Assembly: GCF_006385135.1 (NCBI RefSeq)
Contig: NZ_CP041025.1
Span: forward strand, 837,501-901,500
DNA: 64,000 bases
Direction of reading: 5' to 3'
Source of the DNA: Paremcibacter congregatus
Lineage (GTDB): Bacteria; Pseudomonadota; Alphaproteobacteria; Sphingomonadales; Emcibacteraceae
Positions 56,788 through 63,420 of this stretch are shown here, piece by piece. The notes beneath the pieces were generated by a model, which ran no database searches, was not told the DNA's origin, and saw only the letters and a program-made list of their open reading frames with translations. The stretch's first letter is position 1. The number at the start of each line of letters is the position of its first letter. A program made the position numbers and the translations under genes.

Positions 56788-57120
56788 TCAGTTGGTTTCG
56801 ATATGGATATTTCCGGTTTTTGTATCGACTTTGGCGGTGGCAACTTTTCTAATGTCCCGCCAGATTTTGACTTTCCAGACGTCCCCATCCTTATGTATGC
56901 CTCTGGCTTGCAGACTTTCTCCGTTATACTCGCGTCGAAGAAGGTCTTTCACCAGTTTCTTGGCATTCTGTTTTGAAACGATACGTTCCGTTGTATAGGA
57001 AGGCACGCCATCATTACAGACCGCCGTGTCATGGGCGATTGCCTTTGTACTGGCCGTCAAGGTGAAACCGGTTACTAATGCGGCTGTGATAATTTTACAT
57101 GTTGTGGCTGTATGTATCAT
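56788..57120 (-). CDS. Secreted PepSY-like small protein (paralogue 2)
   Basis: A 110-aa signal-peptide protein (cleavage near AIA-HD). The domain SKQNAKKLVKDLLRREYNGE, DVWKVKIWRDIRKVATAKVD and TGNIHIETN aligns along its length with paralogue 1. It has its own terminator and a 260-bp spacing from paralogue 1, so the two are separately transcribed copies of a duplication. Confidence 0.8.
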   Translation of the reverse strand: MIHTATTCKIITAALVTGFTLTASTKAIAHDTAVCNDGVPSYTTERIVSKQNAKKLVKDLLRREYNGESLQARGIHKDGDVWKVKIWRDIRKVATAKVDTKTGNIHIETN

Positions 57121-57351
57121 AATCCTGGTCCTGAAGTAATAGGTAAGTAATCGGGTGGCTACTCTCCCCTATTTTATCCGACGAAAGCCGGTCAAATAAC
57201 GTCTATGCGATGAAATGTAAATGAGTTGAGATAAAGATTAAGTATTTGTAATAAAACACTTAATATTCAATTCAGGGCGTGTCATTTTAGGAGGGGGCGG
57301 TATGAATTATGCCACTCTATGATACATCATATGAAGAGGTGAGTCGGGTGT

Positions 57352-58155
57352 TCAGTACGCCGGTTTCTGGGGCAGGTTTTTGCTGTCTACCGGGGTGCCG
57401 ATCAGGCGGGGGCGGCGCAGGGCTTTTCGTGTTTTTATTTTTGAACCGGTGGCGTAAATCTGCTTTTCCGCCTCCAGGATCAGGGTGCCGGACAGATGCG
57501 GCCACCATCTCTGGCCGGTGCGCTCCAGCCCCGACATCAGCGACAGCAGGCTGCGGTTAGAGAAGGCCGGCAGATGCAGGGCCGTACGATTGCGGGTCGG
57601 GGTCAGCATATTGTCGTTGAGCAATTGCCGGATCTGCAGGGTGGAAAAGGGCTTGCCGTGACCAAAGGGGGTATGGTCGTTGCGGGACCAGAATCCCACC
57701 CGGTTGGGGACGATGACAATCACCCGGCCACCGGGGGCGAGACAGCGCCAGACCTCGCGCAGCAGGGCGCGGCTTTTTTCCGTATGTTCCAGAATATGCA
57801 CCATCAGGATGCGGTCAATGGCGGCGTCGCGGATCGGCAGCTGTCCTTCATGGGCCAGCACCGTCAGGTTGCCGTTATAATGGTAGGGATGATCACGCCG
57901 GTCCTGATGTTTGTTGAGATTGCCATTATGGCGCGGCCAGCGCATGACCCCCTGGGCGGCGGGCATGATATTGGCCACATGCTGGGCCCGGTTGCGATAG
58001 ACATCGAGATACGGGGTGGCATAGCCGAGCCCCATAACATCGATTCCGGCCATATCCGGCCACAGGTCGGTAATCTGCCGCCGGATCAAGCGCGCGGTGA
58101 TGCGCCCCAACGGAGATTCGTAGAAAGCCTTCAGCTCAACCACATCCTGATACAT
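57352..58155 (-). CDS. SAM-dependent methyltransferase (class I, type 11)
   Basis: A 267-aa methyltransferase. The SAM-binding fold is recognisable from IDVMGLGYATPYLDVYR (motif I is degenerate: G-L-G-Y-A) and the later ILMVHILEHTEKSRALLREV and CLAPGGRVIVIVPNR, with the acidic/histidine strand-4 motif. The first about 35 residues contain FYESPLGRITARLIRRQI. The substrate is unknown. Its first about 18 codons and upstream 80 bp recur at 58864-59000. Confidence 0.88.
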   Translation of the reverse strand: MYQDVVELKAFYESPLGRITARLIRRQITDLWPDMAGIDVMGLGYATPYLDVYRNRAQHVANIMPAAQGVMRWPRHNGNLNKHQDRRDHPYHYNGNLTVLAHEGQLPIRDAAIDRILMVHILEHTEKSRALLREVWRCLAPGGRVIVIVPNRVGFWSRNDHTPFGHGKPFSTLQIRQLLNDNMLTPTRNRTALHLPAFSNRSLLSLMSGLERTGQRWWPHLSGTLILEAEKQIYATGSKIKTRKALRRPRLIGTPVDSKNLPQKPAY

Positions 58156-58236
58156 TCTGCCGCCTTTAATTGCCCCTTGTCAGGTAGAATAGCCAAAATC
58201 CCTTACGCAGGGAAGGGGGAATGTTGGGGGGCAAGT
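58101..58236. repeat. Direct repeat copy 1 (5' end of methyltransferase gene and upstream)
   Basis: About 135 bp beginning TGCGCCCCAACGGAGATTCG and ending near GGGGGGCAAGTT. It aligns with 58864-59000 at roughly 80% identity, with shared blocks such as GTAGAAAGCCTT, CCGCCTTTAATTG, GGTAGAATAG and GCAGGGAAGGGGGAATGTT. This copy encodes the intact start of the methyltransferase. Confidence 0.85.
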
Positions 58237-58451
58237 TGCAAACCTATTGAGATTTGGCAGGAGGTCGCTTCATCATAGGCAAGCTGGGTGATCGTCACCG
58301 TAATCCATTAAGCTGGTGCTTGTGGTGCGTGCGAGTAGCACTTTTAGGATTGACCCGACACATAAACACAACTATAAGATTCACATCATTAATTTTCTAA
58401 TCGCTATACGTTTCAATTTTTTGTGATTTGAGCAAAATATGGAGACAACGT

Positions 58452-58838
58452 ATGTTCGAAGAATATGAAGGATTTCCAGTAGCTTCTACCGCAGACGAAT
58501 GGGCAGCGTTACTCAAAGATAAGAACATCAAGGTTGTTCGATGTGAAGCAGATTGGAAAGCTTCTTTTGAATGCGACCCGTCTGGCCGACATCCTCTGGC
58601 AAAATGCACAGCAAAAGCCATCGAAGAATTCACCCGAACACTCGTATTTAACAATGGCGGACTGGCACATGCAAATTACCGGAGTCTGCGAAATTCATTG
58701 ACCCTTGCAAGATTTGATCAGTTAGGGGCTATGTTTGGCATATCCCCGGGCCTGATGCTTGATTATAATAATAAGGAGTGTGCGAAGCGCGCGACTTGTA
58801 GCTCGTCAATCACGGATATCTGCACCAGTAATTGTTAA
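58452..58838 (+). CDS. Orphan hypothetical protein with Cys/Ser/Thr-rich tail
   Basis: A 128-aa protein that begins MFEEYEGF. It has GGAG seven bases before ATG 58452. The first 100 residues look globular and soluble; the last 20 residues (KECAKRATCSSSITDICTSN plus C) contain four cysteines and many Ser/Thr. Seven Cys are present in total. I recognise no family. It is alone on the plus strand inside a 627-bp segment bounded by the 135-bp direct repeats. Codon use is more AT-rich than its neighbours, a hint of a separate origin. Confidence 0.6.
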   Translation: MFEEYEGFPVASTADEWAALLKDKNIKVVRCEADWKASFECDPSGRHPLAKCTAKAIEEFTRTLVFNNGGLAHANYRSLRNSLTLARFDQLGAMFGISPGLMLDYNNKECAKRATCSSSITDICTSNC

Positions 58839-58863
58839 GCTATCGGGGGGACCCTATGCACAA

Positions 58864-59000
58864 TGCGCCCCAGCGGGAATTGGTAGAAAGCCTTGAGCTC
58901 ACCACGTCCTGATAGACTTTACCGCCTTTAATTGTCCCTTACCGGGTAGAATAGTCAAAATCATCTTGGCAGGGAAGGGGGAATGTTTGGGGGGCGCGTT
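58864..59000. repeat. Direct repeat copy 2 (decayed methyltransferase 5' fragment)
   Basis: It aligns with 58101-58236. On the minus strand the former start codon reads GTC instead of ATG, a base is lost after GTGGT so the frame shifts, and homology ends after about 18 codons, where the segment carrying the Cys-rich gene begins. It is therefore a non-coding remnant. Confidence 0.8.
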
Positions 59001-59051
59001 CTGCCGGGCGTCCGGCGGAAAAATCGGATGGAAAAATTCTAGGGGTGAAGA

Positions 59052-59552
59052 TCATGCGTCATAATGACTGCGGATCGCCTTGACGCTCAACAGCAACGTC
59101 ATCGGGTCAACGGGCGAGACCTGAAAGGCGAAATGCAGATAAAACCGCTTCGCCTCGTCGGACAGCGCATGCACCAGCAGTGCCTTGACCCCGACAATCC
59201 GGGATACTTTCAGCGTGCGCAGCATGGCGTCCTTCAGCAGGGCGGCCCCCAGTTTCCGGTCCTGATACGCCCGGTCGATGGCCAGCCTGCCCAGCACCAT
59301 GACCGGGATCGGGTCCGGCATGTTTCTTGATAGAGATCCCGGCGTGCCCAACCGCGCGATGCTACCGCTGGACAGGGCGTAATAGCCGATCACACGTTGA
59401 CCGTCGCACACCACATAGCTATGGCTGGCGTCCTGCGTTTGATTTTTGAGCGCCCGTTTCTGCAGCCACTCATTCAAGGTGTCATGGCCACAGTCAAACA
59501 AGGCGGTCTCATGATCTGCCGTCATGATCTGCGGCGGTGTTATTTTTCCCAA
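59052..59552 (-). CDS. GNAT-family toxin (TacT-like)
   Basis: A 166-aa acetyltransferase of the type II toxin group that acetylates aminoacyl-tRNA. Features: an N-terminal FDCGHDTLNEWLQKRA stretch typical of these toxins, the acetyl-CoA site VMVLGRLAIDRAYQDRKLGA, and a C-terminal RFYLHFAF with the catalytic Tyr position. It overlaps the DUF1778 antitoxin gene by 13 nt and is translated after it. Confidence 0.92.
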   Translation of the reverse strand: MGKITPPQIMTADHETALFDCGHDTLNEWLQKRALKNQTQDASHSYVVCDGQRVIGYYALSSGSIARLGTPGSLSRNMPDPIPVMVLGRLAIDRAYQDRKLGAALLKDAMLRTLKVSRIVGVKALLVHALSDEAKRFYLHFAFQVSPVDPMTLLLSVKAIRSHYDA

Positions 59553-59806
59553 GGCGACGGCCCGGTCAGTAATTTCCGCAACCGGTCATGCTCTTCCACC
59601 GGGGCGTTGAGCACCTCCTGCAGGGCCTGAAAGGCGTCGTCCTCCAGAGAGAAGATGCGCTGATCCAGCAGGACATTCTCCGCCTCACGGCAGGCAACGG
59701 ACATGATAAAGCTGCTCCGGTCGGTATGAAGCATGGCGGCGGCCCGGGTCACCAGATCATGCTGGGCGGGCTCCACCCGCATATTGATGGCGGCTGTTTT
59801 GGACAT
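59540..59806 (-). CDS. DUF1778 (TacA-like) ribbon-helix-helix antitoxin
   Basis: An 88-aa antitoxin. The N-terminal ribbon-helix-helix reads AAINMRVEPAQHDLVTRAAA followed by RSSFIMSVA. The C-terminal tail (about 55-88) wraps the toxin. The pair should be autoregulated through GTATA-type half sites just upstream. Confidence 0.92.
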   Translation of the reverse strand: MSKTAAINMRVEPAQHDLVTRAAAMLHTDRSSFIMSVACREAENVLLDQRIFSLEDDAFQALQEVLNAPVEEHDRLRKLLTGPSPWEK

Positions 59807-59818
59807 GAAGTGTCTCCT

Positions 59819-59862
59819 GTATATCTAATGACTATACGATAACGTATATTTGAGCGATATAC
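59819..59862. promoter_or_regulatory. Operator of the toxin-antitoxin operon
   Basis: An outer inverted repeat GTATATC (59819-59825) / GATATAC (59856-59862) surrounds an inner TATACG-ataa-CGTATA (59833-59848). Four TATAC/GTATA half sites are spaced 11-14 bp apart, as expected for a ribbon-helix-helix repressor. It ends 13 bp from the antitoxin start. Confidence 0.75.
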
Positions 59863-59946
59863 AAGGAGAATTCTAATCGTCCGGGCATACAGGAAATAGC
59901 CAACCCTCAGGTGACCCTCGCTTCCGCAGCGTGATGATCGTCACAG

Positions 59947-59981
59947 GGGGAGAATAAAGTAAACTGTCACCGTAATTCCAG
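59947..59981. repeat. 35-bp dispersed repeat, copy A
   Basis: GGGGAGAATAAAGTAAACTG, then T/G, then CACCGTAATTCCAG. It differs from copy B (60161-60195) at one position. On the other strand it resembles GGAATTA..GACAGT..ACTTTATTCTCCCC-like sequences seen near REP-associated tyrosine transposases, from memory and unproven. Confidence 0.75.
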
Positions 59982-60053
59982 GACGCCGATCCGGGGTCCA
60001 TTTTGATATCATGCGCCTTTTCACGTGACTTGCGATCCTCTTGATATGAGCAT

Positions 60054-60091
60054 GGATTCGGGATCGCGCTTTGCTTGTCCGGAATGACAAG
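60054..60091. repeat. REP-like imperfect palindrome
   Basis: GGATTCGGGATCGCGC and TTGTCCGGAATGAC form an imperfect inverted repeat that shares the GGATTC / GGAATGAC ends with the better REP-like element at 61591-61614. Confidence 0.5.
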
Positions 60092-60160
60092 GGAGGGACA
60101 TGCGCGCTCGTTGTTCAGATGGGGCAGCATTATCATCGGCAAACTGGATGATCGTAGAAA

Positions 60161-60195
60161 GGGGAGAATAAAGTAAACTGGCACCGTAATTCCAG
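60161..60195. repeat. 35-bp dispersed repeat, copy B
   Basis: Second copy of the unit at 59947-59981. The 24 bases before it (ATCATCGGCAAACTGGATGA to GATCGT) also recur at about 58270-58293, where the 35-bp unit is only partly represented (CACCGTAATCC). Confidence 0.75.
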
Positions 60196-60218
60196 ATCTA
60201 TTTGTCGTCAATTTCGCG

Positions 60219-60929
60219 CTACCGGCATTTGTCACCCCATTCTATCAATAATTTTTCATGTAAAAAAGATTTCAATCGCTCATCAATTTTCCGCCATTCC
60301 GGCAGCAATGCTTTGTCAAACCCTGACTCAATGCGAATTCCGCCTGCGACTTCGCTATACATTTTGCAAAAAGCGTGATTATTTGAAACCACCCGTTTTC
60401 GGGTGCATTCAATAAAAACACTGTCCACATAGCCACTATCGGCAATATATTTGTAAAATTCCTCATTACGGAAATCATTTGACGCCGGTAGTTTATACCG
60501 GGCAAGACCATATACACTGCCATCGGCGATATCAAATCCGCTAAAATGGTTATAAGCCTCTGGCCCGAACATACCTTCATTGAAGCCAGGCAATGTTTGT
60601 CTAATGCTAACCGACATATGTACGCCTTTGATGATTTGCGCACCCTGCAACCGCGGCTCTAGCGTCTGATAATGTGCCAAAAAACTAAATCCCCCGCCTT
60701 TATGCATCTTTTTTTGCCGCCCCTTGGCTGCATAATATTCCGCCGGAATGCCCAATATGTGCCCATTGGAAAATTCAAAACAATCCAGCGAAGGATCGAA
60801 CGTTTCAAAATGACGTTCATAAATATCTGTCGCCCACTGGATCAGTTTGCGACGGTCGCGTACATCCGCATAGGTGAGATAACTGGCAATTATCAGGCTG
60901 ATCACCCCAAAGCCAATAAGCTTCCTCAT
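60219..60929 (-). CDS. Hypothetical membrane-anchored protein
   Basis: A 236-aa protein with an N-terminal transmembrane helix (about residues 4-22; LIGFGVISLIIASYLTYADV) and an exported domain of about 210 residues rich in aromatic and charged residues. I recognise no family. The start codon overlaps the stop of a 38-codon gene as ATGA, and an XRE regulator precedes that, so these three form an operon. The codon use is AT-rich compared with housekeeping genes nearby, which suggests acquisition by transfer. Confidence 0.7.
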   Translation of the reverse strand: MRKLIGFGVISLIIASYLTYADVRDRRKLIQWATDIYERHFETFDPSLDCFEFSNGHILGIPAEYYAAKGRQKKMHKGGGFSFLAHYQTLEPRLQGAQIIKGVHMSVSIRQTLPGFNEGMFGPEAYNHFSGFDIADGSVYGLARYKLPASNDFRNEEFYKYIADSGYVDSVFIECTRKRVVSNNHAFCKMYSEVAGGIRIESGFDKALLPEWRKIDERLKSFLHEKLLIEWGDKCR

Positions 60930-61042
60930 CCCCCCAACTCCATCACCTTACGCTGACCTGTGGCGGGGTCGGTATGGTGGAATTTGAACTTTTTGTTTAG
61001 AATTATACTTGGTCTATTTGGTAGGAGAGTAAGTTTAGTCAT
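60926..61042 (-). CDS. Predicted 38-aa microprotein coupled to membrane protein gene
   Basis: The frame runs ATG 61042 to TGA 60926 and encodes a basic 38-aa peptide starting MTKLTLLPNRPSIILNKKFK and ending ATGQRKVMELGG. A GGGGGA ribosome site lies about 7 bases upstream, and the stop overlaps the next start as ATGA. It has no known family. It could be a real small gene, a leader that couples translation, or the trimmed end of a longer gene. Confidence 0.5.
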   Translation of the reverse strand: MTKLTLLPNRPSIILNKKFKFHHTDPATGQRKVMELGG

Positions 61043-61062
61043 ATTGAATCCCCCTTCATTTC

Positions 61063-61290
61063 CTACTTTTTCAGCCTAACACCTACCCCTGCCCCATTTT
61101 CCGGGATGAATTCGATACCAGCCGCCTCCAAGGTCAGCTTTAGCACAACAAGCGTACCTTTTTGCGGCATGGTTTTTTCGTTCTCAAAGTTACGGATCGT
61201 CACGCTGGTGATTTCAGACTCACTAGCAAGGTCCTTTTGAGACCATTTGAGAAGGCCGCGAGCCCCACGACATTGAGCAGGTTTTATCAT
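61063..61290 (-). CDS. Small XRE-family DNA-binding protein
   Basis: A 75-aa helix-turn-helix protein: CRGARGLLKWSQKDLASESE followed by TSVTIRNFENEKTMPQ, the Cro/CI pattern, with a short C-terminus ending RLKK. Such single-domain regulators often control adjacent genes or act as antitoxin-like partners. The ATG 61290 is chosen because the longer frame (TTG 61326) has no better ribosome site. The 38-codon gene starts 20 nt after its stop. Confidence 0.85.
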   Translation of the reverse strand: MIKPAQCRGARGLLKWSQKDLASESEITSVTIRNFENEKTMPQKGTLVVLKLTLEAAGIEFIPENGAGVGVRLKK

Positions 61291-61484
61291 AGGCAAAAAG
61301 TTAGCTTTCCTTTTCAAAAATAGCAAAGTCTTTCTATTTTTGCTTGATAAATAGTTTCTTTTAAGGTATTATTCTTTTCTTTTAGAAAAGTATTTTGTTT
61401 TCACCTGTATCTTACTAATCGGACCATGAAGGTGCGCGAACACCCGCATGGCCCTGACCACACCAACCTATCAAGGAGGCTGAC
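61291..61484. other. AT-rich divergent promoter region
   Basis: It lies between the minus-strand XRE gene and the plus-strand coupled pair. The tract 61300-61400 is very AT-rich. It ends with an AAGGAGG ribosome site at 61473-61479. No other structure is clear. Confidence 0.4.
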
Positions 61485-61643
61485 ATGGCTAGCCAATGTC
61501 TTAGCACAGATGATCTGTGCTTGTTAACCAGCAACTTACCCACCCGTGTAAAATTTCCGGATATTTCCCTCTATCGTCCCACAGAGTTCTGGATTCCCGC
61601 CTGCGCGGGAATGACGACTGGGTGTGAAGGGGAAAGCGCATGA
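61485..61643 (+). CDS. Predicted 52-aa leader peptide with internal REP-like element
   Basis: ATG 61485 is preceded by AAGGAGG at 5-base spacing. The frame starts MASQCLSTDDLCLLTSNLPT and ends TTGCEGESA; its TGA overlaps the ATG of the next gene as ATGA, so translation is coupled. The stretch FWIPACAGMTT is the translated REP-like palindrome at 61591-61614, so the original reading frame was probably altered by insertion of the repeat. Function unknown. Confidence 0.45.
   Translation: MASQCLSTDDLCLLTSNLPTRVKFPDISLYRPTEFWIPACAGMTTGCEGESA
61591..61614. repeat. REP-like palindrome
   Basis: ATTCCCGC-ctgc-GCGGGAAT (61593-61612) within GGATTCCC...GGGAATGA, the widely dispersed REP-type hairpin. 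It sits inside a short coding frame. Confidence 0.8.
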
Positions 61644-62587
61644 AATTCTCCCTCGCCCATCTGCCGCAGCAGATCCAGACGGACCTCAGGCATATCGCCG
61701 ATTTTCTGGTTCGGCGGGCCGTCCCCACCCAAGACCCCCGTGATCGCTACACCCCGAGCCGCATCCGCCATATCATCCTGCACGGCTGCTTCACCGAGGA
61801 TCACTGGACTCCGGACAGCAAGTTGCGCCCCGGCGAGAGCGCCTATAGCTATAACCTGATGGTCATCATCTCGGCCCACCTGGGTGATATTCTGCCCTCT
61901 CTGGAAAATGCCGTGGCGGAGCTAAACCAGTCCGGCAAGGTGGGTTTTCCCGTACGGCTGGGGTTCGCCGACACCAAGGGCCGCATTGACCGCAAATTGC
62001 GCAACGGCTATCTCGCCTATGACGAAATTCAGGTCCGGGGGACGGTGATTTATAGCCGGGGAGAGATCAGCGAAGACCTGTTTCAACGGCCCGAGCGCCC
62101 GCCGGCGGCGACGCATCTCGCCCGCGCCCAAGGCTATTATGATCACGCCTTTTCCCTCGCCCGCAGGTTTCTCGCCGGGGCGTGGTCCTATGCCGGGCGG
62201 GATCGCGGCGCGGCGGCCCTGATGCTCAATCTCGCCGCCGCCGAGGCCTATGAGGCCCTGATGGTGGTGCATATCCTGAAATATCCGCCAAGCCGCCCGC
62301 TGTCCTCTTTACGGGAACTCGCCGAAAGCCTGCATCCGGAACTGGCTCTGATCTGGACCGGGCGCAGGGCGGCCAAGAGTTTTGACCGGTTGGCCCGCGC
62401 CTTTTGTGAGGTGCGGTTCCGCCCGGATTATGCGATCACGGCGGCGGAACTGAACGTGATGTTCGGGTCTGTGGAGGATTTGCACCGCAGTGTCGCCCAC
62501 ATCTGCCGCCTGAAGTTTGAAACTTTAAAGACCGGAAGCCTCGCCCGGCCCCGGAAAGACGGGGGGCCGGATAAAGGGGAGGGCTGA
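61640..62587 (+). CDS. Nucleotidyltransferase-like/HEPN-domain protein
   Basis: A 315-aa protein. The N-terminal half (about 20-155) has the position of a polymerase-beta nucleotidyltransferase, but the G-S and D-x-D motifs are degenerate (HGCFTEDHW, then YNLMVII), so it is probably inactive. The C-terminal half (about 160-300) is a HEPN-type helical bundle: AQGYYDHAFSLARRF, LMLNLAAAEAYEALMVVHIL and VRFRPDYAIT, with LHRSVAHICR near the end. HEPN/MNT pairs often act as toxin-antitoxin or ribonuclease systems; this fused version may be a regulated RNase or a binding relic. It is coupled to a 52-codon leader. Confidence 0.75.
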   Translation: MKFSLAHLPQQIQTDLRHIADFLVRRAVPTQDPRDRYTPSRIRHIILHGCFTEDHWTPDSKLRPGESAYSYNLMVIISAHLGDILPSLENAVAELNQSGKVGFPVRLGFADTKGRIDRKLRNGYLAYDEIQVRGTVIYSRGEISEDLFQRPERPPAATHLARAQGYYDHAFSLARRFLAGAWSYAGRDRGAAALMLNLAAAEAYEALMVVHILKYPPSRPLSSLRELAESLHPELALIWTGRRAAKSFDRLARAFCEVRFRPDYAITAAELNVMFGSVEDLHRSVAHICRLKFETLKTGSLARPRKDGGPDKGEG

Positions 62588-62634
62588 AGAAAGATTTGGG
62601 CGGTGAATGCAGAGATTCACCGCCAATGCCCCGG

Positions 62635-63360
62635 TTACGAGGTCAGATATTGGCCACCGTTGATGGTCAGGGTCGAGCCGGTGATGAAGCTCGCCTTGTC
62701 GGACACCAGATAGGCCACGGCGTCCGCGATTTCCTCGGCCTCGCCCAGACGGCCCACCGGGATGCCCTTGACGATCTTCGCCAGGATATCTTCCGGCACG
62801 GCCTTGACCATTTCGGTGGCGATATAGCCGGGGGCTACCGCATTGACGGTGATGCCGTGGCGGGCGCCTTCCTGGGCCAGCGCCTTGACAAAGCCGATGG
62901 TCCCGGCCTTGGCGGCGGAATAATTGACCTGGCCGATCTGGCCTTTCTGCCCGTTGATGGAACTGATGCAGACGATGCGGCCGAATTTCGCCGCCTTCAT
63001 GCTGTCGAATGTCGCCTTGCACATGTTGAAGTTGGACGTCAGGTTGGTGTCGAGCACCGCATCCCACATGTCCTTGGTCATGCGGCTAAAACCGGTGTCG
63101 CGGGTGATGCCGGCGTTATTGACAAGCACCGCCACCTCGCCGAGGTCCTTGGTGACCCGGGCAACCCCTTCGGCGCAGGCGTCAAAATCGCCCACATCCC
63201 ATTTATAGACCTCAATCCCGGTGGCTTCCTTAAATTCGGCGGCGGCGGTATCATTGCCGGCGTAGGTCGCGGCGACAGCATAGCCGGCCTCTTTCAGGGC
63301 GAGAGAGATGGCGGCGCCGATACCACGGGTACCTCCGGTAACTAGTGCAACTTTAGACAT
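62635..63360 (-). CDS. phaB: Acetoacetyl-CoA reductase
   Basis: A 241-aa short-chain dehydrogenase (PhaB/PhbB) that reduces acetoacetyl-CoA to 3-hydroxybutyryl-CoA with NADPH. Motifs: TGGTRGIGAAIS for the cofactor, NNAGITRD, the Ser of CISSINGQKGQ and the Tyr/Lys pair in VNYSAAKAGTIGF. It lies 60 bp downstream of the thiolase gene on the same strand, the phaA-phaB order for poly-3-hydroxybutyrate precursor supply. FabG is the nearest alternative, but the SINGQKGQ and NGGQYLTS signatures favour PhaB. Confidence 0.94.
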   Translation of the reverse strand: MSKVALVTGGTRGIGAAISLALKEAGYAVAATYAGNDTAAAEFKEATGIEVYKWDVGDFDACAEGVARVTKDLGEVAVLVNNAGITRDTGFSRMTKDMWDAVLDTNLTSNFNMCKATFDSMKAAKFGRIVCISSINGQKGQIGQVNYSAAKAGTIGFVKALAQEGARHGITVNAVAPGYIATEMVKAVPEDILAKIVKGIPVGRLGEAEEIADAVAYLVSDKASFITGSTLTINGGQYLTS

Positions 63361-63420
63361 CGTGTTTCCTCATATCAATTGGGCATAGGTTAGTTAAGAG
63401 GCCGTCGGGAAAGGGGCTCC

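Larger units (their letters stand above)
59807..60218. other. Gap with toxin-antitoxin operator and short dispersed repeats
   Basis: These 412 bases hold the toxin-antitoxin operator (59819-59862), two copies of a 35-bp repeat (59947-59981 and 60161-60195) and a REP-like palindrome (60054-60091). A 120-codon frame on the minus strand crosses all of them and is rejected as a gene. Confidence 0.6.

Noticed and set aside
59873-60235. 120-codon minus-strand frame in the repeat region
   Set aside because: It consists of dispersed repeats and a REP-like palindrome read in one frame; no ribosome site or domain.
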